Position numbers and translations under genes: made by a program
Shown: positions 1-7,909 of the stretch, piece after piece
Position numbering within the stretch: position 1 is the first letter of the stretch
Layout: each line of letters opens with the position of its first letter
Notes under the pieces: model-generated
What the model saw: the letters and a program-made list of their open reading frames with translations, nothing else
Told to the model about the DNA's origin: nothing
Databases searched by the model: none
Assembly (NCBI RefSeq): GCF_027587375.1
Contig: NZ_JAMXIC010000034.1
Coordinates: 1-42,554, forward strand
DNA length: 42,554 nucleotides
Source of the DNA: Arthrobacter sp. B2a2-09
GTDB lineage: Bacteria; Actinomycetota; Actinomycetes; Actinomycetales; Micrococcaceae
Reading direction: 5' to 3'

Positions 1-1
1 C

Positions 2-76
2 ATCCGCGCTGAACACGGACTCGAAGCCCTCGGCGCAGCCGTCATGGCCCTGATGTTCGCCACCATGTCCACATAA
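2..76 (+). CDS. C-terminal fragment of an unidentified protein (cut by window edge)
   Basis: An open frame enters from the left edge and ends at TAA (74-76). The 24 visible residues are alanine- and methionine-rich and end in MFATMST. I do not recognise the family. It could be the tail of a real gene or more of the debris that follows. Confidence 0.3.
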   Translation: MRAEHGLEALGAAVMALMFATMST

Positions 77-110
77 CCCCTACCACACACCCGCATCCCG
101 AGGACTAATC

Positions 111-269
111 AAACTCCCGGCAAAGCCGGGAAAGGCCTGGTCTGTGGCCGAAGCAGGCGTCCTGCCGCTGCTCGGCTGGAGCCTGCTGGCCTTCCTCGTC
201 CTGGACACTGGCATTGGAGGCTTCAAACGACGCAGCCACCGTCCCGCTGTCCACCAGAAGGCTGAATGA
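111..269 (+). pseudogene. Possible C-terminal membrane-anchor remnant
   Basis: A frame with no start codon ends at TGA 267-269. It encodes about 20 hydrophobic residues (LPLLGWSLLAFLVLDTGIGG) followed by a basic tail (FKRRSHR). A transmembrane span before a short positive tail resembles the end of a cell-wall-anchored or single-span protein, but no LPXTG motif precedes it. The setting, next to a broken zwf fragment, favours debris. Low certainty. Confidence 0.2.
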
Positions 270-300
270 TGGCATCCTGAGCTGATAGACATCACGACCG

Positions 301-590
301 TCAGCGATAGAAGACGGAGCCGCGGGTGCCGCGCTGCTCGTCCAGCTCTTCCAGCCTGGCGGCAAGACGCCCAAACGCGGCGTCGTCGTCGAACTCGCCC
401 TGCACGAAGCAGTTTGCCCCCGGAAAGCTGCTCCCACACCGCCCATCAAAAGGCGTCCGCGAATACGCCTTGACGGCCTCTCTAATTCCGGCGGCGAAAT
501 CCTCGTTATCCCACTCGCACTGGCGAAGCCCACCAATGCAAAGCTCGGCGGCAGGAGTCCCCCGTTCGCGAGGTCATAGACCTCCGGCAT
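301..590 (-). pseudogene. zwf: zwf (glucose-6-phosphate dehydrogenase) N-terminal-region remnant
   Basis: Read leftward from 590, the frames together reproduce an internal N-terminal part of glucose-6-phosphate dehydrogenase. Frame one gives MPEVYDLANGGLLPPSFALV, the family's 'YDLANR.LLPP.FALVGFAR' stretch. A second frame continues with EWDNEDFAAGIREAVKAYSR. A further frame gives VQGEFDDDAAFGRLAARLEE and then LDEQRGT. At least two frameshifts and a stop at 301-303 break it, and the NADP-binding start and the catalytic body are absent. The intact enzyme (about 500 residues) makes 6-phosphogluconolactone in the pentose phosphate pathway. This piece cannot do so and marks an old rearrangement. 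Confidence 0.7.
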
Positions 591-735
591 GAGTGGATGG
601 GCTCAGACCGACGGATGCTTTCCTCCGCACCGGAACCCGCTCAAGTGTCCGGTGCCTCGTCACTACGTAGGTTGGATCTTAAGCGGTTCCAAAGCAGATG
701 AGCCGACCGGAGGAAGGCTGCGCCCACGCGTTCTT

Positions 736-981
736 CTACAGGGTCGAGAGACTTACCGGAGATTTTTCGGGCTTTTCCCATTTGTAGTCGATCCAGATCT
801 CATAGCCATCCCACCTTTGCACCATGGTGCGCGGATTCACGCCATCCACGGCAAGCCACAGAATCGAATTGTCGTTGGTGACGGCATCGACAATGCCGTG
901 CCGGACGACCTCGTTATGCAGGCGCACTTCGACGACTTCACCTACTAAAGGCAGCCAATCAGGCTGGATATGAAAGCTCAC
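736..981 (-). CDS. Small conserved hypothetical protein, paralogue of the gene at 12919
   Basis: An 81-residue protein read from a GTG at 981, chosen because a GAGGGAG ribosome site sits just upstream and because homology to the product at 12919-13179 begins there. Both share the pattern H-[IL]-Q-x-D, then V-E-[VI]-R, then SxLWLAxDG, then DG-[YH]-E-[IV]-WID. That two diverged copies keep the same pattern argues for real coding. It probably forms a compact beta-rich domain; no function is known to me. It lies 137 bp downstream of the SDR gene on the same strand and could be the last gene of that operon. A longer in-frame extension towards 1308 overlaps the SDR gene and looks non-coding. Confidence 0.65.
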   Translation of the reverse strand: MSFHIQPDWLPLVGEVVEVRLHNEVVRHGIVDAVTNDNSILWLAVDGVNPRTMVQRWDGYEIWIDYKWEKPEKSPVSLSTL

Positions 982-1118
982 ATGTCTCCCTCGGGCGCAT
1001 TTGCTGTTTAATGTACGGCGGCAGGGCAGCCCTGCGGGCCACCCTGCCGGCTGGCTCACGCCAATGGTGTGCAGCGCTAAATAGCGATCTCCGCGCCGCG
1101 ATCGCACGTAACTTCGGA

Positions 1119-1886
1119 TTAGATAGTTTGGCCGCCGTCGATGTACCAAGACTGGCCAGTCACGAAGCTGGTTGCGTCGGACGCCAGGAAAGCCACGGTA
1201 TTGGCGATGTCCTGCGGTTGGGCAAGCCTGCCCAACGGAATCCCGGTGCGGAAGGCGCTGAGATCCCCCTCGATCTGGCGTTCGGGTCCTACTCCCAGCC
1301 GTGCCCACTGTTCGCGCTGCATTTCAGTTTCGCAGGATCCGGGGTTCACCGTGTTCACTCTGACGCCGTGTCCCGCTACTTCCAACGCTAGACACTGGGC
1401 CATCATCTGTGTGGCCGCTTTGGACGCGCAGTAGGCGGCAAGATCCAATCTAGGTTTGCTTGCGCAGTTAGACGTGATGATCACGATCGAGCCACGGTTT
1501 TCGTGGGCGATCATTTTTCGGGCAGCAGCGACGCTACAGAGGTAGGCAGCTCGTGTGTTCACGGCGAACTGCTTGTCCCAGAGGTCAATATCTCCGGACA
1601 GAAGTTCACCAGGGTTGCAGACTCCGGCGTTGTTGACGAAGATGTCCAGTCCTCCCAGTTGGTGTGAAGCATCGTCGATAGCCTGTTGCACAGAGGCGGG
1701 ATCCGTGAGGTCAGCGGCGACACTGTATCCTCCCAGTTCAGCGGCAGTGTCAGCCGCCGTCGCAGAGTCGATGTCGATGATTGCGACTTTCGCGCCCTGG
1801 GCAACGAGATGGGCGGCGATTGCCTTGCCAATGCCGCGACCGGCACCTGTGATGATGGCAGTTTTTCCTTTAAGCGAGGTACTCAT
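1119..1886 (-). CDS. SDR-family NAD(P)-dependent dehydrogenase
   Basis: A 255-residue classical short-chain dehydrogenase/reductase. It has the cofactor loop TGAGRGIG (13-20), Asp38 after the second strand (suggesting preference for NAD(H)), NNAG (85-88), a catalytic Ser near 139, the Tyr152-x3-Lys156 pair (YCASK), and the C-terminal GG motif. Length is normal for the family. Its ATG overlaps the stop of the upstream Old Yellow Enzyme-type gene by 4 bp (ATGA), so it is translated with that operon. It probably oxidises or reduces a hydroxyl/ketone intermediate of the pathway run by the operon. The substrate cannot be read from the sequence. Family certain, role inferred. Confidence 0.88.
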   Translation of the reverse strand: MSTSLKGKTAIITGAGRGIGKAIAAHLVAQGAKVAIIDIDSATAADTAAELGGYSVAADLTDPASVQQAIDDASHQLGGLDIFVNNAGVCNPGELLSGDIDLWDKQFAVNTRAAYLCSVAAARKMIAHENRGSIVIITSNCASKPRLDLAAYCASKAATQMMAQCLALEVAGHGVRVNTVNPGSCETEMQREQWARLGVGPERQIEGDLSAFRTGIPLGRLAQPQDIANTVAFLASDATSFVTGQSWYIDGGQTI

Positions 1887-3670
1887 TTTTGCACTCCGAT
1901 GTTTCGTTCGAACTGTAGAGAATCAATATTTGCGGCCGGGACCGGCCTTAGTGCTGCGTCGAACGCGCTGGTAATCGCCTCGCGCGCCTTACCTGCTTTG
2001 GCAGCGTCACCGATGATTACGAGTCTGTCGCTCGGGAGACCCTCCAGGCCGAGTGCACGGACGAGGGAATTTCCCCTCCCGACGCGAAGCCTGTAGTAAA
2101 AGAAATCGCGAACTTTCTGGTTGCTGAACACCTTCTTCACGGCTCCTGACTTCATGAACGCCGTGTTCAGGATTTTCTCCACCAAAGGACCAAGTCCGGC
2201 CCGGTATCGAGCTCCGGCCGCGATGACGACGAGATCGGCTTCCTGCAGAAGTTCGAGTCTGGCTTGGGCAGCTTTACCAAGATGGAACCTGACGCCGGCC
2301 CGTCTGCATTCGTTTTCCAGATTGGAGATGTAGGCGGCGAAACTCGGCTCCGCGGCCTTAACGTCATTGAAGATGGGCGCTTTCCCAGTCAGTAGAAAAT
2401 TGCCTCCCACCTGGTCTCGCTTGTCGATAACGCTGACCGTGTTACCAGGGGCGGTTAGAGATGCGTATGACAGGCCAGCCGGTCCGGCACCGATTACGAC
2501 GATTTTCTTGCCGGTCGCTGGCCCACCGGCCGCGAACTCCAGCTCCCGGCCAGTGGTCGGGTTGACGACGCAGGACAGGTTGTTCCCACCGCGCATGTTG
2601 TTCACACAGTGATTGCACGACAGGCAGCTCCGCACAGATTTACCGGCCATGGTTTTGTTGACCCATTCCGCGTCTGCCAGAAGCGGACGGCCGATGGCCG
2701 TCATGTCCAGCTTCCCTTCGGTTATCGCCCTGCCGGCCACCTCTGGGTCGCCCAGTCTTCCGACGCCGATGACAGGGACCTTGACCCGTGCCTTGACCGC
2801 GGCCGCCAGATCCAGGAAGATCCCTTCCTTGTACGCCATCGGAGGGATCATCACTTCAGCGCCCGGCTGAGACCTGTAGTGTCCCGCCGTGACACTGATT
2901 GCGTCGGCTCCGGATTCGACCGCCCATTCTGCGACAGCATAGGCGTCTTCAGCGTGCAAGCCTTCGGCGTAGAAGTCTTCGGCACCAAGCCGATAAATTA
3001 CCGGCAGCCCTGGAACTGCGGCCTTGATGCCTTCGATGATTCGAAGGCCGAAACGCGCCCGGTTTCGCAGCGATCCGCCGAATTCATCCGTGCGAACATT
3101 CTCCGAGGGAGAGAGGAACTGGGAGATCAGGTAACCGTGCGCTCCGTGAAGCTCCACCATGTCGAAGCCCGCCCTTTTGGCGCGTGCAGCGGCGGAGACG
3201 AACGCTCCGATTGTTTCCTCGATTCGTTCCTTTGTCATCGCTTCGGGATGGGCTAATTCCTGTTCGATTTCAAAGACGGGAGTCGGTATGGCGGAGGGTG
3301 CGATGGGCTGCACCTGCGAGACCGCACGGCGAGCCCTGCTGCCACCGTGACCTAGCTGGATCGACGCACGGGCACCTTCATCGTGGATTGCCTTTACTAT
3401 CGTTTCCAATCCCGGCAGAAACTTGTCATCATAGATGCCCAGCTCATGGTACCGGTGACGTCCGGCAACCTCGGGTGCTGCCATTTCGACGGTGATCAGC
3501 CCTACGCCTCCGCGGGCGCGCGCTTGATAATAGGCAACGGTGGCAGAGGTAGCAAAGCCAGCATTCGTGGAGTATCTGGTCGTCATGGGGGGCATAACCA
3601 CCCTGTTCCTGATCTCGACGCCGCCGATAAAGATCGGGGCAAACAATGCCGAAGTCTGCACGTCAGGCAT
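1883..3670 (-). CDS. Old Yellow Enzyme/2,4-dienoyl-CoA reductase-type FMN-FeS-FAD oxidoreductase
   Basis: A 595-residue three-domain flavoprotein of the FadH/trimethylamine dehydrogenase type. Residues 1-340 form the FMN TIM barrel with the hallmark HGAHGYLISQFLSPSEN (175-191) and RTDEFGGS. Cysteines 349, 352, 355 and 367 match the [4Fe-4S] cluster loop. A dinucleotide fold starts at IGAGPAG (393-399) for FAD/NAD(P)H. Such enzymes pass hydride from NAD(P)H through FAD and the cluster to FMN, reducing activated C=C bonds; relatives demethylate amines. The start is set at ATG 3670, where barrel homology begins. It overlaps the stop of the DapA-family gene by 8 bp, indicating coupling. The C-terminal FAD/NAD part looks somewhat short and divergent. 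Substrate unknown. Confidence 0.9.
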   Translation of the reverse strand: MPDVQTSALFAPIFIGGVEIRNRVVMPPMTTRYSTNAGFATSATVAYYQARARGGVGLITVEMAAPEVAGRHRYHELGIYDDKFLPGLETIVKAIHDEGARASIQLGHGGSRARRAVSQVQPIAPSAIPTPVFEIEQELAHPEAMTKERIEETIGAFVSAAARAKRAGFDMVELHGAHGYLISQFLSPSENVRTDEFGGSLRNRARFGLRIIEGIKAAVPGLPVIYRLGAEDFYAEGLHAEDAYAVAEWAVESGADAISVTAGHYRSQPGAEVMIPPMAYKEGIFLDLAAAVKARVKVPVIGVGRLGDPEVAGRAITEGKLDMTAIGRPLLADAEWVNKTMAGKSVRSCLSCNHCVNNMRGGNNLSCVVNPTTGRELEFAAGGPATGKKIVVIGAGPAGLSYASLTAPGNTVSVIDKRDQVGGNFLLTGKAPIFNDVKAAEPSFAAYISNLENECRRAGVRFHLGKAAQARLELLQEADLVVIAAGARYRAGLGPLVEKILNTAFMKSGAVKKVFSNQKVRDFFYYRLRVGRGNSLVRALGLEGLPSDRLVIIGDAAKAGKAREAITSAFDAALRPVPAANIDSLQFERNIGVQK

Positions 3671-4601
3671 GGAGGAGTCCGGACTCCGCAATAGCCGCGC
3701 GCAAGCCCGCCCGTTCTTCGTCGCTGAGCGGCTGCAACGGAGAGCGCACGTAAGCCTCATCGATGCCGCCCGTCAATGCCAGGATGTTCTTCATTCGGTT
3801 GTGTCCGTCCAGAAGAGGTTCCTTGTAGCATTCTTCGGCGAGCGGCCAGATCTGGTCCCATACCCTCCGGGCTTCGGCAAGGTCCAGCTTGTTGACAGCT
3901 TCCCAAAGCCGGACGTGAAGGCTGGCCACTATGCTGCCATGACCTGAGAGAATGCCATCGGCCCCAACGCACAGGGAACTGAACAGGGAACGGCTGAAAC
4001 TAGACAAGACCGCAACGTCCCTGTCGAGTGATTTCAGCGCCCTCCACGTCCGCTCGTAGATGACAATGTCATTGGACCATTCCTTCACGGCAGCGATTGT
4101 GTCGATTTCCGCACAAAGCTGCGTTATGCCGTCCACGGTGAACCGCAAGGCCGAAAAGTTGGGATAGATGAAGGCAATCAGCGGCAGATCCGTTACTGAG
4201 GCGATTTCGCTAAAGTGCCCGCGCGCCATGTCCGGGCGCTGATAGCCGCCGCCGTCCAGTACCGCGGACGGGAAGACCAGCAGGCCATCAGCACCGGCCT
4301 GCTGTGCCCGAGCCGCGGCTGCTGCGGCTTTGGCTGATCCGTCTTCATAGATGCCGGCGATGACAGGCACACGCCCGTTCGTTTCTTCGAGCACGATATC
4401 CAGCTGACGGGCGCGTTCATCCTGTGTCAGCGTTGCCGTCTCCGAAGCATGGGCGTTGGTTGTTATCCCAGAGATCCCGGGAACATCCAAGAGCGCACGT
4501 AGGTGCTTCCTCAGGTTTGCCTCGTCCAAGCGGCCATCGGCCGTGAACGGCTGCAAATGGGCAGGTATGACGCCTGAAATCGAAAGGGGTGAACGTGTCA
4601 T
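3663..4601 (-). CDS. DapA/N-acetylneuraminate lyase family aldolase or hydratase
   Basis: A 312-residue class I aldolase of the dihydrodipicolinate synthase family. The Schiff-base lysine is Lys173 in AVKEWS, and the conserved tyrosine is Tyr146 in FIYPNFS. The usual GTTGE loop is replaced by GITTNAHASE (46-55), so it is probably not housekeeping DapA but a catabolic lyase or hydratase-aldolase acting on a 2-oxo acid. The start is ATG 4601, with GAGGAG 7 nt upstream; an in-frame extension to 4643 lacks a ribosome site. It is the first gene of the leftward operon with the OYE-type reductase and the SDR, and is divergent from the LysR regulator that probably controls it. Confidence 0.88.
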   Translation of the reverse strand: MTRSPLSISGVIPAHLQPFTADGRLDEANLRKHLRALLDVPGISGITTNAHASETATLTQDERARQLDIVLEETNGRVPVIAGIYEDGSAKAAAAAARAQQAGADGLLVFPSAVLDGGGYQRPDMARGHFSEIASVTDLPLIAFIYPNFSALRFTVDGITQLCAEIDTIAAVKEWSNDIVIYERTWRALKSLDRDVAVLSSFSRSLFSSLCVGADGILSGHGSIVASLHVRLWEAVNKLDLAEARRVWDQIWPLAEECYKEPLLDGHNRMKNILALTGGIDEAYVRSPLQPLSDEERAGLRAAIAESGLLHA

Positions 4602-4665
4602 GGAAGTACTCCTCTGCATCGGATGAGTTCTGAGGTGACTCACGTTACGGTTCGATCAATTTGCT

Positions 4666-4712
4666 GTGAAATGCCGATTTCACATCCCTTATGCGTGGTA
4701 CGTATAAGGGAT
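4666..4712. promoter_or_regulatory. Two abutting perfect palindromes, likely LysR operator
   Basis: Between the divergent DapA-family and LysR genes lie two directly adjacent inverted repeats. The first is GTGAAAT-GCCG-ATTTCAC (4666-4683). The second is ATCCCTTAT-N11-ATAAGGGAT (4684-4712), whose spacing fits the LysR T-N11-A box. The right arm of the second runs into the regulator's ATG (4711), so a bound regulator would block its own expression while acting on the opposite operon. That function is inference; the symmetry is plain in the sequence. Confidence 0.6.
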
Positions 4713-5589
4713 GGATCTCGAAAATCGGCTTCTCAACATTGAGTTCCGTCATCTCCGGGCTTTGGTCGCGGTCGCAGAAGACCTGAACTTCACCCGTGCG
4801 GCAGAACGGCTTCGGACCACCCAGCCGTCCCTGAGCCGGACCATTGCCAGCCTCGAACAGATTCTGGGAACCGTTCTAGTGCGCCGTGACCGCCGTTCCG
4901 TTAGCCTCACCCCGGCAGGGACGCGCCTCCTCGCCTATGCTCAGCTCTCCCTAAAAGCCCTGCAAGAAGGAGCGGAAGCGGCTACTGGCAGCCCCTTGGT
5001 TTTGCGCATTTGTTTCGCTGGTCCTCTTGCCGAGATAACAGGACCGGCCGTCAGGACTTTTGAAAACATGCATCCGGGCATTCAGGTGGACATTCGCCGG
5101 TACGACGATCCGATGGCGAGGCTATCCGAGGGACGCTGCCATCTGGCTTTTCTCCTCGGCGCCCCAAACAACCCGGCGCTGGAAACACTTGTGCTGACTG
5201 AGGAAGCCAGGATGGTGGCACTTCCGGCTGGTCATCGACTCACTGGACAAAGCGCCATCGGCCTCAAGGATCTGTCACGCGAGACGTTGGTGATGAACGT
5301 CCTCGCGGGTACCACCAGTGTCACTCTGTGGGATGAGGCAGACATGCCCACCAAGATCGTGCGCGTCCGCAACATTGACGAGTGGATGGAAGCGATTGCG
5401 CTGGGTCGGGGTATCGGTATCACTCCAGCGTCGACCGCACGCTTTTACACTCATCCGCAAATTGATTTCCGCACCCTATCGGATGCCCCGCGAGTGCCCG
5501 TTGTTCTGGCTTGGCGAAAAGGAGACCCGCATCCAAACATCCCCGATTTCACCGAAGCCGTGAGGTTGTCGCTGATCAGCAAATCATGA
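4711..5589 (+). CDS. LysR-family transcriptional regulator
   Basis: A 292-residue LysR-type regulator. The winged helix-turn-helix occupies roughly residues 12-71 (FRHLRALVAVAEDLNFTRAA...TTQPSLSRTIASLEQ...LTPAG), followed by an effector-binding domain. Length is typical. It is divergent from the DapA-family/OYE/SDR operon, with 109 bp between starts, so it most likely regulates that operon in response to a pathway compound. The ATG at 4711 is the only good start, yet AAGGG touches it directly with no spacer. Translation may be weak or from a leaderless transcript, and the start lies inside an inverted repeat, consistent with tight autoregulation. Confidence 0.88.
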   Translation: MDLENRLLNIEFRHLRALVAVAEDLNFTRAAERLRTTQPSLSRTIASLEQILGTVLVRRDRRSVSLTPAGTRLLAYAQLSLKALQEGAEAATGSPLVLRICFAGPLAEITGPAVRTFENMHPGIQVDIRRYDDPMARLSEGRCHLAFLLGAPNNPALETLVLTEEARMVALPAGHRLTGQSAIGLKDLSRETLVMNVLAGTTSVTLWDEADMPTKIVRVRNIDEWMEAIALGRGIGITPASTARFYTHPQIDFRTLSDAPRVPVVLAWRKGDPHPNIPDFTEAVRLSLISKS

Positions 5590-5622
5590 GATCCGACGCC
5601 GACGGAAGCGGCGGTCAGATCG

Positions 5623-5922
5623 TCATGCCGGTTGACGATACATTTCAAGTTCGGGTGAGGTCTTCGTCGGCACAAACTCAGTGATCGAGTATTCGGCTAC
5701 ATGGTGCTTCTTGAACGGGTCATCTTCTAGGGCATCCGCGATCGCAGAACGGGTCCCTGATGCCAAAATGACACCGCCGGTGCGCGGTTCTTTGCGACCC
5801 GATGCTAGGAAGATCCCTGCTTTGTACTGACGCTCGAGGAAGTCACGGTGCTCGTCCAGATAACGCTCGACCTCGACGATGTCTGCAAGGTACGTCAGAT
5901 CAATGACGAATAGGCTGCTCAC
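5623..5922 (-). CDS. YciI-like (YCII-related) small protein
   Basis: A 99-residue protein with the features of the YciI fold: an N-terminal strand, then Y-L-D-E-H-R-x-F-L (21-29), SGRKEPRTGG (41-50) and an acidic D-D-P-F (67-70). The His/Asp pair at the expected place resembles the putative active site of this dimeric alpha/beta-barrel family. Members often occur beside catabolic genes and some are dehydrochlorinases or muconolactone isomerase-like. The GTG start at 5922 follows the AcoR-like gene by 47 bp on the same strand, so they may be co-transcribed. Function unknown. Confidence 0.75.
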   Translation of the reverse strand: MSSLFVIDLTYLADIVEVERYLDEHRDFLERQYKAGIFLASGRKEPRTGGVILASGTRSAIADALEDDPFKKHHVAEYSITEFVPTKTSPELEMYRQPA

Positions 5923-5969
5923 CCGGTAGACCGTATCAGAGGTCTCAGGCTCTCAGCGCTCTCCGCGAG

Positions 5970-7640
5970 TTACTGGAGTCCGAGTGCTTTCATCCGCGAA
6001 TACAGGGTGGAGCGGCTGATGCCAAGCAGCCCAGCAGCCTGAACTTTGTTGCCCATCACCTGCACCAAAACTTTGCGAATAGTGTCGAATTCAGCCTGCT
6101 CCAAGAGCCCCAGATTCCGGCGGCGGCCAGGCGTTCGATATCGCTCCGGAATGTCGCTGAGGGTCACATCGCCGGCAGACCGGGCGGCAAGAACTTCGTC
6201 CAACACACCCTGTAACTCTTTGTAGTTGCCAGGCCAGTCGTGGGCGGACAGCGCCGCCAGAGCCGGGGGTGTGAACCTGACGTTCTTTACGCCGCGATCT
6301 GACAGCATCGCCCCCATTATCGAAGCCAGCTCGGGTCGCCGTTGCCGCAGCGTTGGTAGCTCGATAACCGAACGGCAGTGCGTCGCGGCCGCGGCGAGTG
6401 AGTCTATGCCAGTGTCGCTCGTCAGCACGACCCGTGTGCTCGTTTGCTCCATAGCGTCTGACAGCACCCGGAGCAGCGGCGCGTCAAGAAGGTGGACCGA
6501 CTCGACGACGAGGCTGGCCCGCGATTGCTCTGCCAAGCTCTGAAGACTGGCTGCCCACTTCTTTGCGCCGCTGACGACAGCTTCGCCGGCGTCAATCACT
6601 TGGACGAAATCGTCACCTGTCACGCTGTGAGCTGCGGTGGTGCGGCCCGATCCTGGCTCACCGGAGATGAGCACATGGCCAGAGGCAGCGCGCGCGCGTA
6701 TGAGCATCTCGGTGAGTTGGTCGCCGACGGTTCGGTAGCGAACTGAAGCGCGGGGCACGGCAAGGGTACTTTGTTCGTCTCGCAGAACGCGGAACACTGC
6801 ACCCTGATCCGAGACCCTCTCTACGAGGACCGTTCGCTGTCCAACGCTCAAGTCCATCCGCACTCGGTCACCGAAGACAACGCCGCGTTGCGCGGCGAAT
6901 TCTTTTAGTACGGCGAGGTCGCTGCTTTGTAACTCCGTGGCCGCCGCACCGTTGGTGAAAGTCTCGCTTGGCTCGACCGCCACCACCGGCATTCGGCGGT
7001 GGCTTTCACATGCAGCGCGAAAGGCGAGCAGGAGCGCCACCTGCGCGTCCGAGTACGTGTTTAGGAGCCTCTGCTGGATTTCCCGGACCGCAGAGGTGAG
7101 CACGGGCTTCATGAGGGACGGGCTTTCACGTCCCGGACCCATTATGTTGATCACGCCTTCCAAACGCCTCGTGCCGAGCTGAAAGATCGGGAGGCCGAAG
7201 CAAATCTGGTCGCGCAAGCATTCTAGAAAGTGCTGTTCGCCCAGCACAAAAACACCGCGCCTGGTCTCAATTGGTGTCGAGATCGCGTTGGTGCCGCTTG
7301 TCTGTTCTGTGAATTGGGCGCCAACCACCACCCCCAGACGATCCGACGCGGCGGCCAATTGCCGTGTGCCGAAGGTGCGGTGCAGGATATAGCCCTCGTT
7401 GTCCGCAAGCAACAGCCCGAAATTGGAGTCGTGTAGCTGATTCTCGAGACCTTCGAGAATCGGCGTGGCTGCCCTCATGAGTCGGGACCCGAGATTCATC
7501 TCGACGAGCCGGTCAATGACGATCTGACTGCCCGGGTTCAGTCCAGCTAAGGTCGACCGATACCACGACTGCCGGATGTCCGGATCTATGGGCGAGTCGC
7601 CTTCTGGCATGGGACTTCCGGCGAATTCACGGATGGGCAT
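5970..7640 (-). CDS. AcoR-like GAF/AAA-like/Fis-type regulator
   Basis: A 556-residue regulator. The N-terminal third is a GAF-like sensor domain. A central AAA-like segment carries a Walker A-like GEPGSGRT, and the C-terminus is a Fis-type helix-turn-helix (IRKVLVQVMGNKVQAAGLLG then SRSTLYSRMKALG). It resembles sigma-54 activators of the AcoR group, but I see no GAFTGA loop and the ATPase part is eroded. This agrees with actinobacteria lacking sigma-54 and points to activation of ordinary RNA polymerase. It is divergent from the aldehyde dehydrogenase operon (start 7910) and probably controls it. ATG 7640 is preceded by GGAAAG. Substrate sensed is unknown. Confidence 0.82.
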   Translation of the reverse strand: MPIREFAGSPMPEGDSPIDPDIRQSWYRSTLAGLNPGSQIVIDRLVEMNLGSRLMRAATPILEGLENQLHDSNFGLLLADNEGYILHRTFGTRQLAAASDRLGVVVGAQFTEQTSGTNAISTPIETRRGVFVLGEQHFLECLRDQICFGLPIFQLGTRRLEGVINIMGPGRESPSLMKPVLTSAVREIQQRLLNTYSDAQVALLLAFRAACESHRRMPVVAVEPSETFTNGAAATELQSSDLAVLKEFAAQRGVVFGDRVRMDLSVGQRTVLVERVSDQGAVFRVLRDEQSTLAVPRASVRYRTVGDQLTEMLIRARAASGHVLISGEPGSGRTTAAHSVTGDDFVQVIDAGEAVVSGAKKWAASLQSLAEQSRASLVVESVHLLDAPLLRVLSDAMEQTSTRVVLTSDTGIDSLAAAATHCRSVIELPTLRQRRPELASIMGAMLSDRGVKNVRFTPPALAALSAHDWPGNYKELQGVLDEVLAARSAGDVTLSDIPERYRTPGRRRNLGLLEQAEFDTIRKVLVQVMGNKVQAAGLLGISRSTLYSRMKALGLQ

Positions 7641-7909
7641 ATGGCTTTCTTTCCGAGCAGGGGTACATCAATGCTCGCACGGGCCGTCAATCCTCCACCA
7701 GAGTCGGTTCTCCGGACGAAGGCCTTAGCAGGGGCCTGACCGGACGGCGCCGGCGGCTCAGCCCAGATCTCCGTGGTGGAACGCCGCAAGAACACCAGGT
7801 GTCCGGTTCCCGAACAGTTACTCACCTGCGTGTTGGAGGACGATATCGCTATCGCCGATCAGCGTGATCGACTTCAAGCAAATCAGTACTCAATGGAGAG
7901 GGAGCCCAG
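7641..7909. promoter_or_regulatory. Divergent control region, AcoR-like regulator / aldehyde dehydrogenase operon
   Basis: 269 bp between divergent starts. An inverted pair CAGGTG (7796-7801) and CACCTG (7823-7828) brackets GGTTCCCGAAC, itself partly symmetric; this is a reasonable candidate regulator site. A GGAGAGGGAG ribosome site lies just before ATG 7910. No convincing -35/-10 pair was identified. Regulatory role inferred from the gene layout. Confidence 0.35.

Noticed and set aside
589..948. Plus-strand frame of 119 codons
   Set aside because: Antisense to the small gene at 736-981, which has a ribosome site and a paralogue; this frame has neither.
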